16,887 bases of DNA from an uncultured Eubacteriales bacterium. Lineage in GTDB: Bacteria > Bacillota > Clostridia > Oscillospirales > CAG-272. The notes under the pieces are model-generated. The model saw only the letters and a program-made list of their open reading frames with translations, was not told the DNA's origin and searched no databases. The translations under genes were made by a program, and so were the position numbers. Numbering within the stretch: position 1 is the first letter of the stretch; each line of letters opens with the position of its first letter. Shown here piece after piece: positions 6,395 through 14,117 of this stretch. The stretch lies in contig CATYXQ010000042.1 of assembly GCA_958414825.1 (NCBI GenBank), positions 1-16,887 of the forward strand. The letters run 5' to 3'.

Positions 6395-7647
6395 ATTTTA
6401 TGGAGAATGTGCGCCTTGCCTGGGAGGGAATCCGTGCCGGAAAAATGCGCGCCTTTCTGACGATGCTCGGTATCATTATCGGTATTGCTTCCGTCATCGG
6501 TATTTTGACGGTGGGCGACGGTCTTACCGGCAACATCAACAACCAGATGAGCTCGCTCGGGGCTACCAATATATATTTTATGCTGCAATCAAAAGCCACC
6601 GAGGACGAAGGCGGTATGCGTGCTTATGAAGACGGCGACCTGATTTCGGATGAGATGATCGGCGAGCTGCGTGCGCGTTATCAGAATTCAATTGACTACA
6701 TCAGTTTGTCGGAATCAGTGGCAAACGGCACGGCTAAGGACGGCAAACTGTACGCCAATGTGTCGGTTACCGGTGTGAATGAAGAATACGCGCCGGCAAA
6801 CGACCTCACAATTTTGCGCGGACGGGGAATTACGCAGGACGATGTTGACGGCAACAAGATGAATGCGGTGGTATCCGACAAGCTGGTAAACAACATGTTC
6901 GGCGGAGATACGCAGACTGCGCTCGGTCAGGAATTGATTGTCTATACTTCTTCTGAAATTTACACGTTCCGCATTGTCGGCGTGTATCAGTATGAGCAGA
7001 ATGTTATGAATTTTTCATTCAGCGCGGAAAAGGATATTCAAACGCCGGTATATATTCCGCTGTCCACGGCGAAAAAACTTTCCGGCGCGGCGGATGGATA
7101 TTCTACGATTGTTGTGTCGGCCAATCCGTCTGTGAACAGCATGAACTTTGCGGCGGTAGCGGAAAATTTCCTGAATAAGTATTATAAAAACAATCCTAAT
7201 TTTCAAATTTCATCCATGAGTATGGAGAGTATGCTTTCCACAGTTGATACAATGATGGGAACGCTCAATATTGCCATTGCGGTCATTGCCGGCATTTCGC
7301 TTTTGGTCGGCGGTATCGGCGTTATGAATATCATGCTGGTATCGGTGACGGAGCGCACGCGGGAAATCGGAACGCGCAAAGCCATCGGCGCGACAAACGG
7401 TGACATTCGTATGCAGTTTGTTGTGGAGAGCGTGATTATTTGCGTAATCGGCGGCATTTTCGGGATTTTGCTCGGTGCGTTGCTCGGTTACTTCGGTTCC
7501 TCGCTGCTCGGCGTGGCTGCAATGCCGAGTTTGTCTTATGTGGCGCTTGCCGTTGGCTTTAGTATGGCGATCGGTATCTTTTTCGGATATTATCCGGCCA
7601 ATAAGGCGGCAAAGCTGGATCCGATTGAAGCGCTGCGGTATGAATAA
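6391..7647 (+). CDS. MacB/FtsX-family ABC transporter permease
   Basis: This 418-residue permease has the MacB topology. TM1 lies at about 20-42 (LGIIIGIASVIGILTVG), followed by a roughly 245-residue extracellular domain. TM2 is about 291-316, then the cytoplasmic coupling segment TERTREIGTRKAIGA (320-334); TM3 is about 345-368 and TM4 about 380-402. The C-terminus PIEALRYE is the family's typical end. It lacks the fused ATPase of E. coli MacB because the ATPase is a separate upstream gene. Such pumps are mechanotransmitters that use extracellular-domain movement, through the adaptor, to move substrates such as peptides, lipids or macrolides. Substrate cannot be inferred here. The start is GTG, 4-nt overlap with the ATPase stop, with GGGGAGG at 6377-6383 (7 nt spacing). 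A bidirectional terminator begins 15 nt after the stop. Confidence 0.95.
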   Translation: MNFMENVRLAWEGIRAGKMRAFLTMLGIIIGIASVIGILTVGDGLTGNINNQMSSLGATNIYFMLQSKATEDEGGMRAYEDGDLISDEMIGELRARYQNSIDYISLSESVANGTAKDGKLYANVSVTGVNEEYAPANDLTILRGRGITQDDVDGNKMNAVVSDKLVNNMFGGDTQTALGQELIVYTSSEIYTFRIVGVYQYEQNVMNFSFSAEKDIQTPVYIPLSTAKKLSGAADGYSTIVVSANPSVNSMNFAAVAENFLNKYYKNNPNFQISSMSMESMLSTVDTMMGTLNIAIAVIAGISLLVGGIGVMNIMLVSVTERTREIGTRKAIGATNGDIRMQFVVESVIICVIGGIFGILLGALLGYFGSSLLGVAAMPSLSYVALAVGFSMAIGIFFGYYPANKAAKLDPIEALRYE

Positions 7648-7661
7648 AAAGACTTAGATGC

Positions 7662-7711
7662 AAAAAACATCCCCGAAAAGCAGAAAGAATGCTTTGCAGG
7701 GATGTTTTTTT
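7662..7711. terminator. Bidirectional terminator between convergent genes
   Basis: Outer arms 7662-7673 (aaaaaacatccc) and 7699-7710 (gggatgtttttt) pair perfectly. An inner hairpin pairs 7677-7682 (aaagca) with 7690-7695 (tgcttt). The A-run on the 5' side and T-run on the 3' side make it usable from both strands, ending the permease transcript (stop at 7647) and the convergent esterase transcript (stop at 7715). Confidence 0.85.
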
Positions 7712-7714
7712 ATT

Positions 7715-9532
7715 TCAGCCTATATATTCAACTGTTTCAAAGCCGAGCGCTTTCTCTGCCAAATCGGCGGTTTGCGCCGTCAGAATCAGTTTTGTGCCGC
7801 CGGTGCATTTTTTCGTAGTTGCCTGGTAGGCTTGAAGCTTTCCTGAAAATGTGCCGCCTGTGATCTTCAGGCTGGCTTTTCCGCTGTATTGGGGCGTGTA
7901 GCCGGTTGTATTTGTGCCGATGTTGCCGACAAGATACACATCGCCTGCAAAGGTGCCGCCGTTGATTTCCATGTAGACTTCGCCAAGAAGATCATTCATG
8001 CCTGTTCCGGTATTCGGAGATGTTCCGACGTGTTTAAATTCGCCGCCGTTTATAATTATGGAAAGCTTTGCCCCCTGTTCGATGCTGCCGACGGCGTAGG
8101 CACGGTTTGCTCTGCGGTTGCCGCCGCGCACAATAGCCCATATTCCGCTGTCGATGGTCAGTATACAGTCTGTGTGACAGGAAACTTTTGCTTGGTCGGT
8201 TGCGGCGACAATAGGCACGTGTCCCGCATTGATGGTCAGAGGAACGGTGACTGAATCATCGAATGTACAGTTCAATCCCTCTCCGAATGTGACGCTGTTA
8301 AATCCGCAGTAGATAGACTGGCTGTTTGCCGTTGCCTGAATGGTGAGATTTGTGAACGTAACGTCACTGTTGATTGAAAGTCCGCCGCCGATTAAGAGCT
8401 TTGCGCCGGCTGTTTCTGCATAGTCGGCGCCGCCGTATACGCTGGTAACGGTAATCGGTTGGTTGGCGGGCGGCAGTTTTGTTTCGCCGAGTGTTACGTT
8501 GCCGCAGACAACAACAGTACCGCCGCTTTCGCGCAGCATACCGAACGCATACTGCAAACGGTTGACTGCTTTATTTGGGGTAGAACCGTCGTTTTCTGCA
8601 CTGCCACTGTCGCTGACAAATACCACCTTGTTTTCGGCCTGCGGAATTTCCGGCAAATTAAGTTCGCCATCGAATACCGAATTGTAAAACCAGTTGGCAA
8701 GACCAGCGTATGTATCATCTTTGGGGTGGATTTTATCACCGTTTGGAAGACAGGCCATATAATAGTCATGCAAAGCTTCTCCTGTTTCGAGAACCGGCAG
8801 ATTCAGTTCTTCGCCCACCGTGCGGATCAGTTTGGGGATGTTCCATGCGGTGTTTTGATAAGCCCATTCTATATTGACGGCAGGAATCATAGTGGAGAGG
8901 TAAATCTCGGGCTTGGAATCCAGCGTGGCAAAATCAGCGATCAGCGCTTTGTAGTCGCGGATCCACTGCTTGGCGCTTTCTTCATCCGTGACGCTTCGGC
9001 AGTCGTTGGTGCCGAGCATGATGATGACAATGTCCGGATTTGCGCCGATGGCGGTTTGATAGGCCGCTGTATTCGGATAATACAGTTCGCTGCCTGAGGT
9101 TTTCGCTTTTTGATTATAGGGAATATCCGGAGACATGACATAGGCGCTGGCTTTTCCGCAGTTGATGACCTCATAAGCGGCGCCGAGCAGTTTTTGCAGA
9201 CGCGCGGGATAACTGTTGTTTGCCGGATCTTTGGCGCCCGTACCCTGCGTAATGCTGTCGCCCACGCAGACAACTTTTATCGTTTTTTGAATATCTGGTG
9301 CAATTTTACCTGACGCAATAGAACTTAGCATAGGCAGAACCTGTAAAACATTCGGAACTCTATTGTCGTTTATCATGCTGCGCAGCGCTATCAGTGCATC
9401 GGCAATTGTAATACGGCCGTCGCCGTTTTGATCCGACGGCGGAGGCGCATCGTTTGTTGCCGCTGCGGCTGCAAATGAAAAGAGAAGCGCCAGTAAGATT
9501 GTAATCGTCAAAAATAGAAAGATTTTTTTCAT
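7715..9532 (-). CDS. Secreted SGNH/GDSL esterase with dockerin-like repeat and beta-helix-like C-terminus
   Basis: This 605-residue exported protein has four parts. Residues 1-25 are a signal peptide (MKKIFLFLTITILL, then an Ala-rich cleavage region). Residues 34-56 carry one dockerin type I/EF-hand calcium loop (D34-x-N36-x-D38-G-x-I-x3-D45); the usual second loop is absent. Residues 85-285 are an SGNH hydrolase: GDSI with nucleophile Ser93, an NCG block near 124-126, GTND at 174-177, and D266-x-x-H269 supplying the acid and base. Residues 300-605 are Gly/Thr/Val-rich with recurring I-x-G-G-x-F motifs at 494, 523 and 557, as in right-handed beta-helices or adhesive wall domains. It probably deacylates a polysaccharide, perhaps removing acetyl groups. 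AAGGAG 6 nt before the ATG at 9532 decides the start; the ATG at 9547 overlaps that site. It is monocistronic, with its own promoter and terminator. Confidence 0.88.
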   Translation of the reverse strand: MKKIFLFLTITILLALLFSFAAAAATNDAPPPSDQNGDGRITIADALIALRSMINDNRVPNVLQVLPMLSSIASGKIAPDIQKTIKVVCVGDSITQGTGAKDPANNSYPARLQKLLGAAYEVINCGKASAYVMSPDIPYNQKAKTSGSELYYPNTAAYQTAIGANPDIVIIMLGTNDCRSVTDEESAKQWIRDYKALIADFATLDSKPEIYLSTMIPAVNIEWAYQNTAWNIPKLIRTVGEELNLPVLETGEALHDYYMACLPNGDKIHPKDDTYAGLANWFYNSVFDGELNLPEIPQAENKVVFVSDSGSAENDGSTPNKAVNRLQYAFGMLRESGGTVVVCGNVTLGETKLPPANQPITVTSVYGGADYAETAGAKLLIGGGLSINSDVTFTNLTIQATANSQSIYCGFNSVTFGEGLNCTFDDSVTVPLTINAGHVPIVAATDQAKVSCHTDCILTIDSGIWAIVRGGNRRANRAYAVGSIEQGAKLSIIINGGEFKHVGTSPNTGTGMNDLLGEVYMEINGGTFAGDVYLVGNIGTNTTGYTPQYSGKASLKITGGTFSGKLQAYQATTKKCTGGTKLILTAQTADLAEKALGFETVEYIG

Positions 9533-9570
9533 GAAATTCTCCTTCATTGATAAGAATAATGTCGCATGAT

Positions 9571-9583
9571 TGAAACGCTTTCA
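9571..9583. promoter_or_regulatory. Palindrome TGAAA-CGC-TTTCA, cre/LacI-type operator candidate
   Basis: A perfect 5-bp inverted repeat around CGC fits the carbon-catabolite (CcpA cre) consensus WTGNAANCGNWNNCW with one mismatch. It also resembles LacI-family operators, although these usually have an even CG centre. It lies about 10-25 bp downstream of the predicted esterase transcription start (near 9594), a position where a bound repressor would block elongation. Repression of a polysaccharide esterase by preferred sugars would make sense. Confidence 0.45.
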
Positions 9584-9600
9584 TTTGTAAGTTTATTTTT

Positions 9601-9606
9601 AGTATA
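9601..9606 (-). promoter_or_regulatory. -10 element of the esterase promoter
   Basis: TATACT on the minus strand lies in a very AT-rich region about 70 nt upstream of the esterase ATG. No convincing -35 box is found 16-18 bp further upstream (the sequence there is T-rich), so the promoter may need an activator or rely on AT-rich upstream DNA. Confidence 0.4.
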
Positions 9607-9696
9607 CAATATTTTGAAAGAATAAAAATGTATAATTCGGTGTTTTTGTAGTTTTGAGTAGAAAATATTTTGGATTTTCTTATACTTTGATTTTGA

Positions 9697-9729
9697 GAAA
9701 AAAAGACGGACAGTTTTTGCTGTCCGTCT
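9697..9729 (-). terminator. Rho-independent terminator of the MarR-ABC operon
   Basis: Arms 9704-9713 (agacggacag) and 9720-9729 (ctgtccgtct) are perfectly complementary with a 6-nt loop. On the minus strand the stem is followed by a T-run (A-run at 9697-9704 on the plus strand). It begins 12 bp past the stop of the last exporter gene. Confidence 0.9.
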
Positions 9730-9741
9730 GAAATATGAAGC

Positions 9742-11625
9742 TTAGTCCAATTCCTTTTTGCCTGTATACAGTTCGTAATAGCGTCCCCGCAGCGCCAGAA
9801 GATCGTCATGCGTACCCCGCTCGATGATCTCGCCGTTTTCCAGCACCATGATGGCGCTTGCATTCCGCACGGTTGAGAGCCGGTGCGCGATGACAAAGGT
9901 CGTGCGGTTCTGCATCAGGCGATCCATACCGCGTTCAATATGCCGTTCGGTTCGGGTGTCCACGGAGCTTGTCGCCTCGTCCAGCACCAAAATCGGCGCT
10001 TTGGAAATGGCAGCGCGCGCAATATTCAAAAGCTGCCGCTGTCCCTGTGAGAGGTTTGCGCCGTCGCCGGTAATCATGGTGTCGTACCCGTTTTCCAAAC
10101 GCATGATAAAGCTATGGGCGCTTGCCGTTTTGGCGGCTTGAATCACTTCCTCGTCGGTTGCATCCAGCCGTCCATAGCGAATATTTTCCATGATGGTTCC
10201 GGTAAACAAATGCGTATCTTGTAAGACCATTGCGATATTTTTACGAAGTATATCGCGTTTGATGTTTCGGATGTTTACATCGTCGATTGTAATTTCACCG
10301 GCTTCAATGTCGTAAAACCGATTCAGCAGATTGGTAATGGTCGTTTTGCCTGCGCCGGTTGATCCGACAAAGGCGATCTTCTGCCCCGGTTTTGCGTAGA
10401 GCGAGATATGTTTCAGAATGGTTTTGTCCGGTACATAGCCGAAAGTAACGTCGTTTAGTTTGACATATCCCCGCATATTCGGCACATCGTTTGCGTCTGG
10501 CGCATCCGGTTCTTCCTCAGCGCGATCCAATATGTTGAACACACGCTCAGCGCCGGCCAGCGCGGAGAAGACCGTGCTCATCTGCATGGAAATTTCGTTG
10601 ATCGGGCGGGCAAATTGACGGGCATAGTTGACAAAAATCGTGAGACCGCCGATATCAAAGCCGCGTGTCAGGCAAAGAATCCCGCCGATTCCCGCTGTCA
10701 GCGCATAGCTGATTTGCCCGGCGTTGCCCATAATCGGCCCCATGATACCGCCGTAGAACTGCGCGGAAATCTGTTTTTCCCGAAGATCGTCGTTGAGCAG
10801 TGCAAATTCCTCAGTGCAGGTTTGCTCATGGTTAAAGACTTTAATGACTTTTTGTCCGGAAACGCTTTCTTCAATATAGCCGTTTACCGCGCCGAGCGCA
10901 GCTTGCTGTGAGGAATAATATTTACGGGAGCGTTTGGCGATTGCGCCGCCGCCGAAAATAAACACCGGGATAAAGGCTACGGTAATCAGCGTTAGCCAGA
11001 TGTTGGTGTAGCACATGATCGCAAAGGTGCTGAGAAGCGTGATGGCGCCTGAAATCAGGCTGGTCAGCGTACTGTCGAACATAGTGGCCACATTATCGAC
11101 GTCGTTTGTAAAGCGGCTCATGATTTCGCCGTGACTTTCATTGTCAAAAAATCTGACGGGCAGTTTTTGAATCTTGGCGAACAGGTCGTTGCGCAGTTTT
11201 TCCATTGCGTTTTGGGAAACCCGCAGCATCAGCTTTGCCTGCAGATACTGGAACAGCACTTGCACAAAGTAAATACCGAGCAGCAGAAAGACCGTTTTGA
11301 GAATATACGCCGCCCGGTCTGATACGGTCATGCTGCCGTCAACCAGCGTATTGACGATGGGGCGGAGCAGATAGGAGGCTGCCGTGCCCGCGAGTGTGGA
11401 TACAATCAGAAAAACAAATGCGATGAACAGAAAATATTTGTAGGAACCAATGTAGGAAAGCAGCCGCCGAATTACTTTTTTGGCGTCGCCCCTGGGCTTG
11501 GATGCGGAGATTCGGCCATGGGCTCCGGGACCGCCCGGCCCCGGACCGTGCATAGCGCCGCTTTTAATAGCCGATGTATAGGAATTATACTGTTTTTGCA
11601 GATTTTCCAAGGTTCGCTTAGCCAT
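9742..11625 (-). CDS. Heterodimeric ABC exporter, catalytic-site subunit (permease-ATPase fusion)
   Basis: This 627-residue type IV exporter half has six membrane helices within about 65-345 and a C-terminal nucleotide-binding domain. Walker A GSTGAGKT is at 421-428, Walker B ILVLDE at 545-550 with catalytic Glu550, and the switch His is at 581. Its signature is LSQGQ (525-529) rather than LSGGQ. The protein therefore supplies the working Walker residues of one ATP site but a deviant signature to the other, the pattern of LmrD/BmrD/TM288-type subunits. A Gly/Pro/His-rich stretch (26-37) precedes the first helix. The start ATG follows AGGGGG at 9-nt spacing and overlaps the upstream subunit gene by 8 bp, so the two are co-translated. 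It likely exports drugs or lipophilic compounds with its partner. It is the last gene of the MarR operon. Confidence 0.93.
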   Translation of the reverse strand: MAKRTLENLQKQYNSYTSAIKSGAMHGPGPGGPGAHGRISASKPRGDAKKVIRRLLSYIGSYKYFLFIAFVFLIVSTLAGTAASYLLRPIVNTLVDGSMTVSDRAAYILKTVFLLLGIYFVQVLFQYLQAKLMLRVSQNAMEKLRNDLFAKIQKLPVRFFDNESHGEIMSRFTNDVDNVATMFDSTLTSLISGAITLLSTFAIMCYTNIWLTLITVAFIPVFIFGGGAIAKRSRKYYSSQQAALGAVNGYIEESVSGQKVIKVFNHEQTCTEEFALLNDDLREKQISAQFYGGIMGPIMGNAGQISYALTAGIGGILCLTRGFDIGGLTIFVNYARQFARPINEISMQMSTVFSALAGAERVFNILDRAEEEPDAPDANDVPNMRGYVKLNDVTFGYVPDKTILKHISLYAKPGQKIAFVGSTGAGKTTITNLLNRFYDIEAGEITIDDVNIRNIKRDILRKNIAMVLQDTHLFTGTIMENIRYGRLDATDEEVIQAAKTASAHSFIMRLENGYDTMITGDGANLSQGQRQLLNIARAAISKAPILVLDEATSSVDTRTERHIERGMDRLMQNRTTFVIAHRLSTVRNASAIMVLENGEIIERGTHDDLLALRGRYYELYTGKKELD

Positions 11626-13378
11626 TTTCTTCTACCCCCTTGTTTTCGCTCTGCAGTGTGTAAATTTCACGGTATTCCTCGCAGCTTTGCAGAAGTTCGT
11701 CGTGACGGCCAAGGCCGGCGATGCGCCCGTCCTCCAGCACAAGAATTCTGTCTGCGTCCTGAACCGAGGAAATACGCTGTGCAATGATAATTTTTGTGGA
11801 GTCTTTCAGACCGGTTTTAAACGCCTCTCGGATTTTGGCTTCGGTCGCCGTGTCCACAGCGCTGGTCGAATCGTCCAATATCAGAATTTTCGGCTTTTTC
11901 AGGAGTGCGCGCGCAATGCACAGACGCTGCTTTTGTCCGCCGGAGACATTGGCTCCGCCGCGCTCGATTTCATGTGCATAGCCGCCGCTGAAGCTTTGAA
12001 CAAAGCCGTCTGCCTGCGAGGCCTGCGCCGCTTCCCGGAGTTCGGCTTCGGAGGCGTTTTCATTTCCCCAGCGAAGATTTTCTTCAACGGTTCCGGCAAA
12101 AAGCAGATTTTTTTGAAGTACCATGCCGATACCATCCCGCAGCGTATGCATGTCATAGTCTTTTACATTGACGCCGTCGATCAGAATCTCGCCCTCGTCC
12201 GCGTCGTACAGGCGGGGAATCAGGGATACAAGCGTGGTCTTTCCGCTGCCGGTGCCGCCGATAATGCCGAGCGTCTCGCCGGAATGAATTGTAAAGCTGA
12301 TATTGCTCAGAACTTCGTCCGGGCTGTTTTTATAATAGCGAAAGCCGACATTCTTGAACTCAACCTCACCCTTTTCAATTTTTTTATCCTTGTGTGCGGC
12401 GGCAGTATCGTCGAGATCGATTTTTTCCTCAAGCACCTCGGTGATTCGCCGCGAGGACGCCAGTGCGCGCGAACTGATCATAAAGAGCATGGTAATCATC
12501 ATCAGAGACATCAGAATCTGCATGATATAGGTGAGCAGCGCGGAAAAATCCTGTATGCCAAGGCTCCCGCCGATGACCATATTGCCGCCGAAGTAAATCA
12601 CGGCGAGAGAGGTCAGGTTCATGACCAGCATCATAATCGGCTGGGTAAAGATCATCACGTTCATGGCGCGAAGACCTGCTTCTTTCAGATTGTTGTTGGC
12701 CTTGTGGAATTTCTGATTTTCAAAATCTTCGCGGACAAAGGATTTTACCACGCGCATGTTGGTCAGGTTTTCGCCGACCGTATTGTTCAGCGCGTCAATT
12801 TTTGTCTGCATAACGCCGAAGCGCGGAAAACCCACTTTGACAATAAAGAAGAGCAGAACGGCAAGCACCGGGATAGCCGCCGCCAGTACCAGAGCAAGCT
12901 TCGGGCTGAGCGAGATGCACATGATCAGCGCGCCGATCAGCATACCGGGGGCGCGCAGGAACATTCTCAGAAGCATATTGACAAAGTTTTGAAGCTGTGT
13001 CACATCGTTGGTCAGACGTGTTATCAGGGAGCCGGTCTGGAATTTGTCTATGTTGGCAAAGGAAAAGTCCTGAACCCGCTTGTATACGTCAAGGCGCAGA
13101 TCGCTTGCAAAATTGACGGCGGCTTTTGCGCCGAAATAAGCGCCGCCGATCCCGCCGGCCATCATTAGCAGCGCGGTGACCACCATCAGCAGCGCAATGC
13201 CGGTTACGTATAAGACGGATCCGTCCGCTTGCGCGCTCAGGTGTTTTTCAGCATGACCGACAATTATGGAGTATAGTTTCGGCATTGCAACCTCACCGAT
13301 GACTTCTACGATCATGCACAGTGGACCGAGAATAAAGTATTTTGTGTATGGTTTTACATATTTCATCCATTTTTTCAA
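11618..13378 (-). CDS. Heterodimeric ABC exporter, degenerate-site subunit (permease-ATPase fusion)
   Basis: This 586-residue partner subunit opens MKKWMKYVKPYTKYFILGP, as in LmrC/BmrC/TM287-type proteins, with six membrane helices in about 15-300. Walker A GGTGSGKT lies at 374-381 and a canonical VSGGQKQR signature at 478-485. Walker B reads LILDDS, with Asp503 replacing the catalytic Glu, and the switch His is Gln534 (IAQRISS). These substitutions make its own ATP site non-catalytic, while its good signature completes the partner's active site. The start is inferred as TTG at 13378: AAAGGGTGA lies about 7 nt upstream, and TTGA overlaps the MarR stop (TGA at 13377-13375). The frame extends two codons further to a TTG at 13384 that abuts the ribosome site, and an ATG at 13366 lies too far from it. 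Confidence 0.92.
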   Translation of the reverse strand: MKKWMKYVKPYTKYFILGPLCMIVEVIGEVAMPKLYSIIVGHAEKHLSAQADGSVLYVTGIALLMVVTALLMMAGGIGGAYFGAKAAVNFASDLRLDVYKRVQDFSFANIDKFQTGSLITRLTNDVTQLQNFVNMLLRMFLRAPGMLIGALIMCISLSPKLALVLAAAIPVLAVLLFFIVKVGFPRFGVMQTKIDALNNTVGENLTNMRVVKSFVREDFENQKFHKANNNLKEAGLRAMNVMIFTQPIMMLVMNLTSLAVIYFGGNMVIGGSLGIQDFSALLTYIMQILMSLMMITMLFMISSRALASSRRITEVLEEKIDLDDTAAAHKDKKIEKGEVEFKNVGFRYYKNSPDEVLSNISFTIHSGETLGIIGGTGSGKTTLVSLIPRLYDADEGEILIDGVNVKDYDMHTLRDGIGMVLQKNLLFAGTVEENLRWGNENASEAELREAAQASQADGFVQSFSGGYAHEIERGGANVSGGQKQRLCIARALLKKPKILILDDSTSAVDTATEAKIREAFKTGLKDSTKIIIAQRISSVQDADRILVLEDGRIAGLGRHDELLQSCEEYREIYTLQSENKGVEENG

Positions 13379-13866
13379 ATGCAATCACCCTTTCCGTTTT
13401 TGTTTTTTGCCGTTTCGCAGGCAGCGCGGATGTTTTCCTGCATTCGGTCAAGATAGGCGTTGAGCGTCAGCAGTTCTGCCTGAGAGAAGTTTTTCATCAT
13501 TGCGGTGTCGGCCGCGTCGAACGCCTCATGGGCTTTCTCTACAATATCCGTGCCTTTTTCAGTCAGCAAAATGCTGTTGAAGCGTGTATCCGCAGGGTTC
13601 ACCTCGCGGCATACATATCCGTCCGTTTCCAGCTTTTTGAGCATAACGGCAACCGCGGCAGTGCTGATTTCGAGTATTTCTGCAATTTCTGTTTGAGAGC
13701 AGGGCGCTTCTTTTTCCGCAATCAGCAGGAGCATACGGTGCGCGGCCCTGCCAAGCCCTGTCGTTTTGCGTATGCTGTCAAAAGTATGATGATGCAGTCT
13801 GACAGTAGTCGTTAATTTGTGTATTGTATTGCGCACGGTGGGTTCGCCCCTTGAATTGTACGGCAT
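13375..13866 (-). CDS. MarR-family transcriptional regulator
   Basis: This 163-residue winged-helix protein has the MarR layout: N-terminal dimerisation helix, the helix-turn-helix at about 75-100 (SQTEIAEILEISTAAVAVMLKKLETDGYV is the core region), a wing with the conserved D-x-R (NPADTRFNSILLTEKG), and a long C-terminal helix. It probably represses its own operon and is released by a ligand that the exporter removes, as for LmrR-like or MarR regulators paired with multidrug ABC exporters. The ATG follows AAGGAG at 9-nt spacing. It is the first gene of the operon and is translationally coupled to the next by the TTGA overlap. Three palindromes in its promoter are natural autoregulatory sites. 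Confidence 0.92.
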   Translation of the reverse strand: MPYNSRGEPTVRNTIHKLTTTVRLHHHTFDSIRKTTGLGRAAHRMLLLIAEKEAPCSQTEIAEILEISTAAVAVMLKKLETDGYVCREVNPADTRFNSILLTEKGTDIVEKAHEAFDAADTAMMKNFSQAELLTLNAYLDRMQENIRAACETAKNKNGKGDCI

Positions 13867-13897
13867 CTTTCACGTCTCCTTCACGAATCATTCACAT

Positions 13898-13942
13898 TAG
13901 TTAACACATTAACTATTAACATGTTGATTATTATAACATGTT
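13898..13942. promoter_or_regulatory. Three related palindromes over the MarR promoter (operators)
   Basis: Site A 13898-13915 (tagttaacacattaacta) has perfect 7-bp arms around a 4-bp centre. Sites B 13918-13925 and C 13935-13942 are each the self-complementary octamer aacatgtt. All three share a TAACAYRTT core. Centres lie at 13906.5, 13921.5 and 13938.5. C abuts the -10 box, B covers the predicted start point near 13923, and A lies just downstream, a layout expected for autorepression by the adjacent MarR protein. Confidence 0.65.
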
Positions 13943-13957
13943 TTAAATTCTTGTCAA
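13930..13957 (-). promoter_or_regulatory. Promoter of the MarR-ABC operon, full consensus hexamers
   Basis: On the minus strand TTGACA (13957-13952) and TATAAT (13935-13930) match consensus at every position, with a 16-bp spacer, one short of optimum. A promoter this strong needs repression, consistent with the overlapping palindromes. The leader to the ATG at 13866 is about 57 nt. Confidence 0.8.
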
Positions 13958-14087
13958 TACATTTTTGAAAAATATTGCTTTGCCGACAAAATTATGTTAC
14001 TATAAACAATTAGGAAGAACTGCTTGACAGTCTTTTTTATGGAAAATTTCGGCAGGCTGCGGTGCTGCCGGAACAGAACGGAAAGGC

Positions 14088-14117
14088 TTTGCGCATAGAG
14101 GATATTCTTTTGCGCAT
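14088..14117 (+). repeat. Direct repeat TTTGCGCAT, 21 bp apart, upstream of the radical SAM gene
   Basis: The 9-bp unit occurs at 14088-14096 and 14109-14117. The 21-bp period is two helical turns, so both copies face the same side of DNA. They end 13 bp before the start codon of the radical SAM gene. No clear promoter hexamer pair is visible in 13980-14130, so these could be activator sites, or chance. Confidence 0.3.

Noticed and set aside
11687..13168. Plus-strand open frame of 493 residues opposite the exporter gene
   Set aside because: It is entirely antisense to the well-supported ABC subunit, lacks a ribosome site and resembles no family; it is an effect of codon bias on the opposite strand.
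14050..14070. Short hairpin cggcag-N9-ctgccg upstream of the radical SAM gene
   Set aside because: Only a 6-bp stem with no T-run, ribosome-site sequestration or riboswitch core; probably chance.
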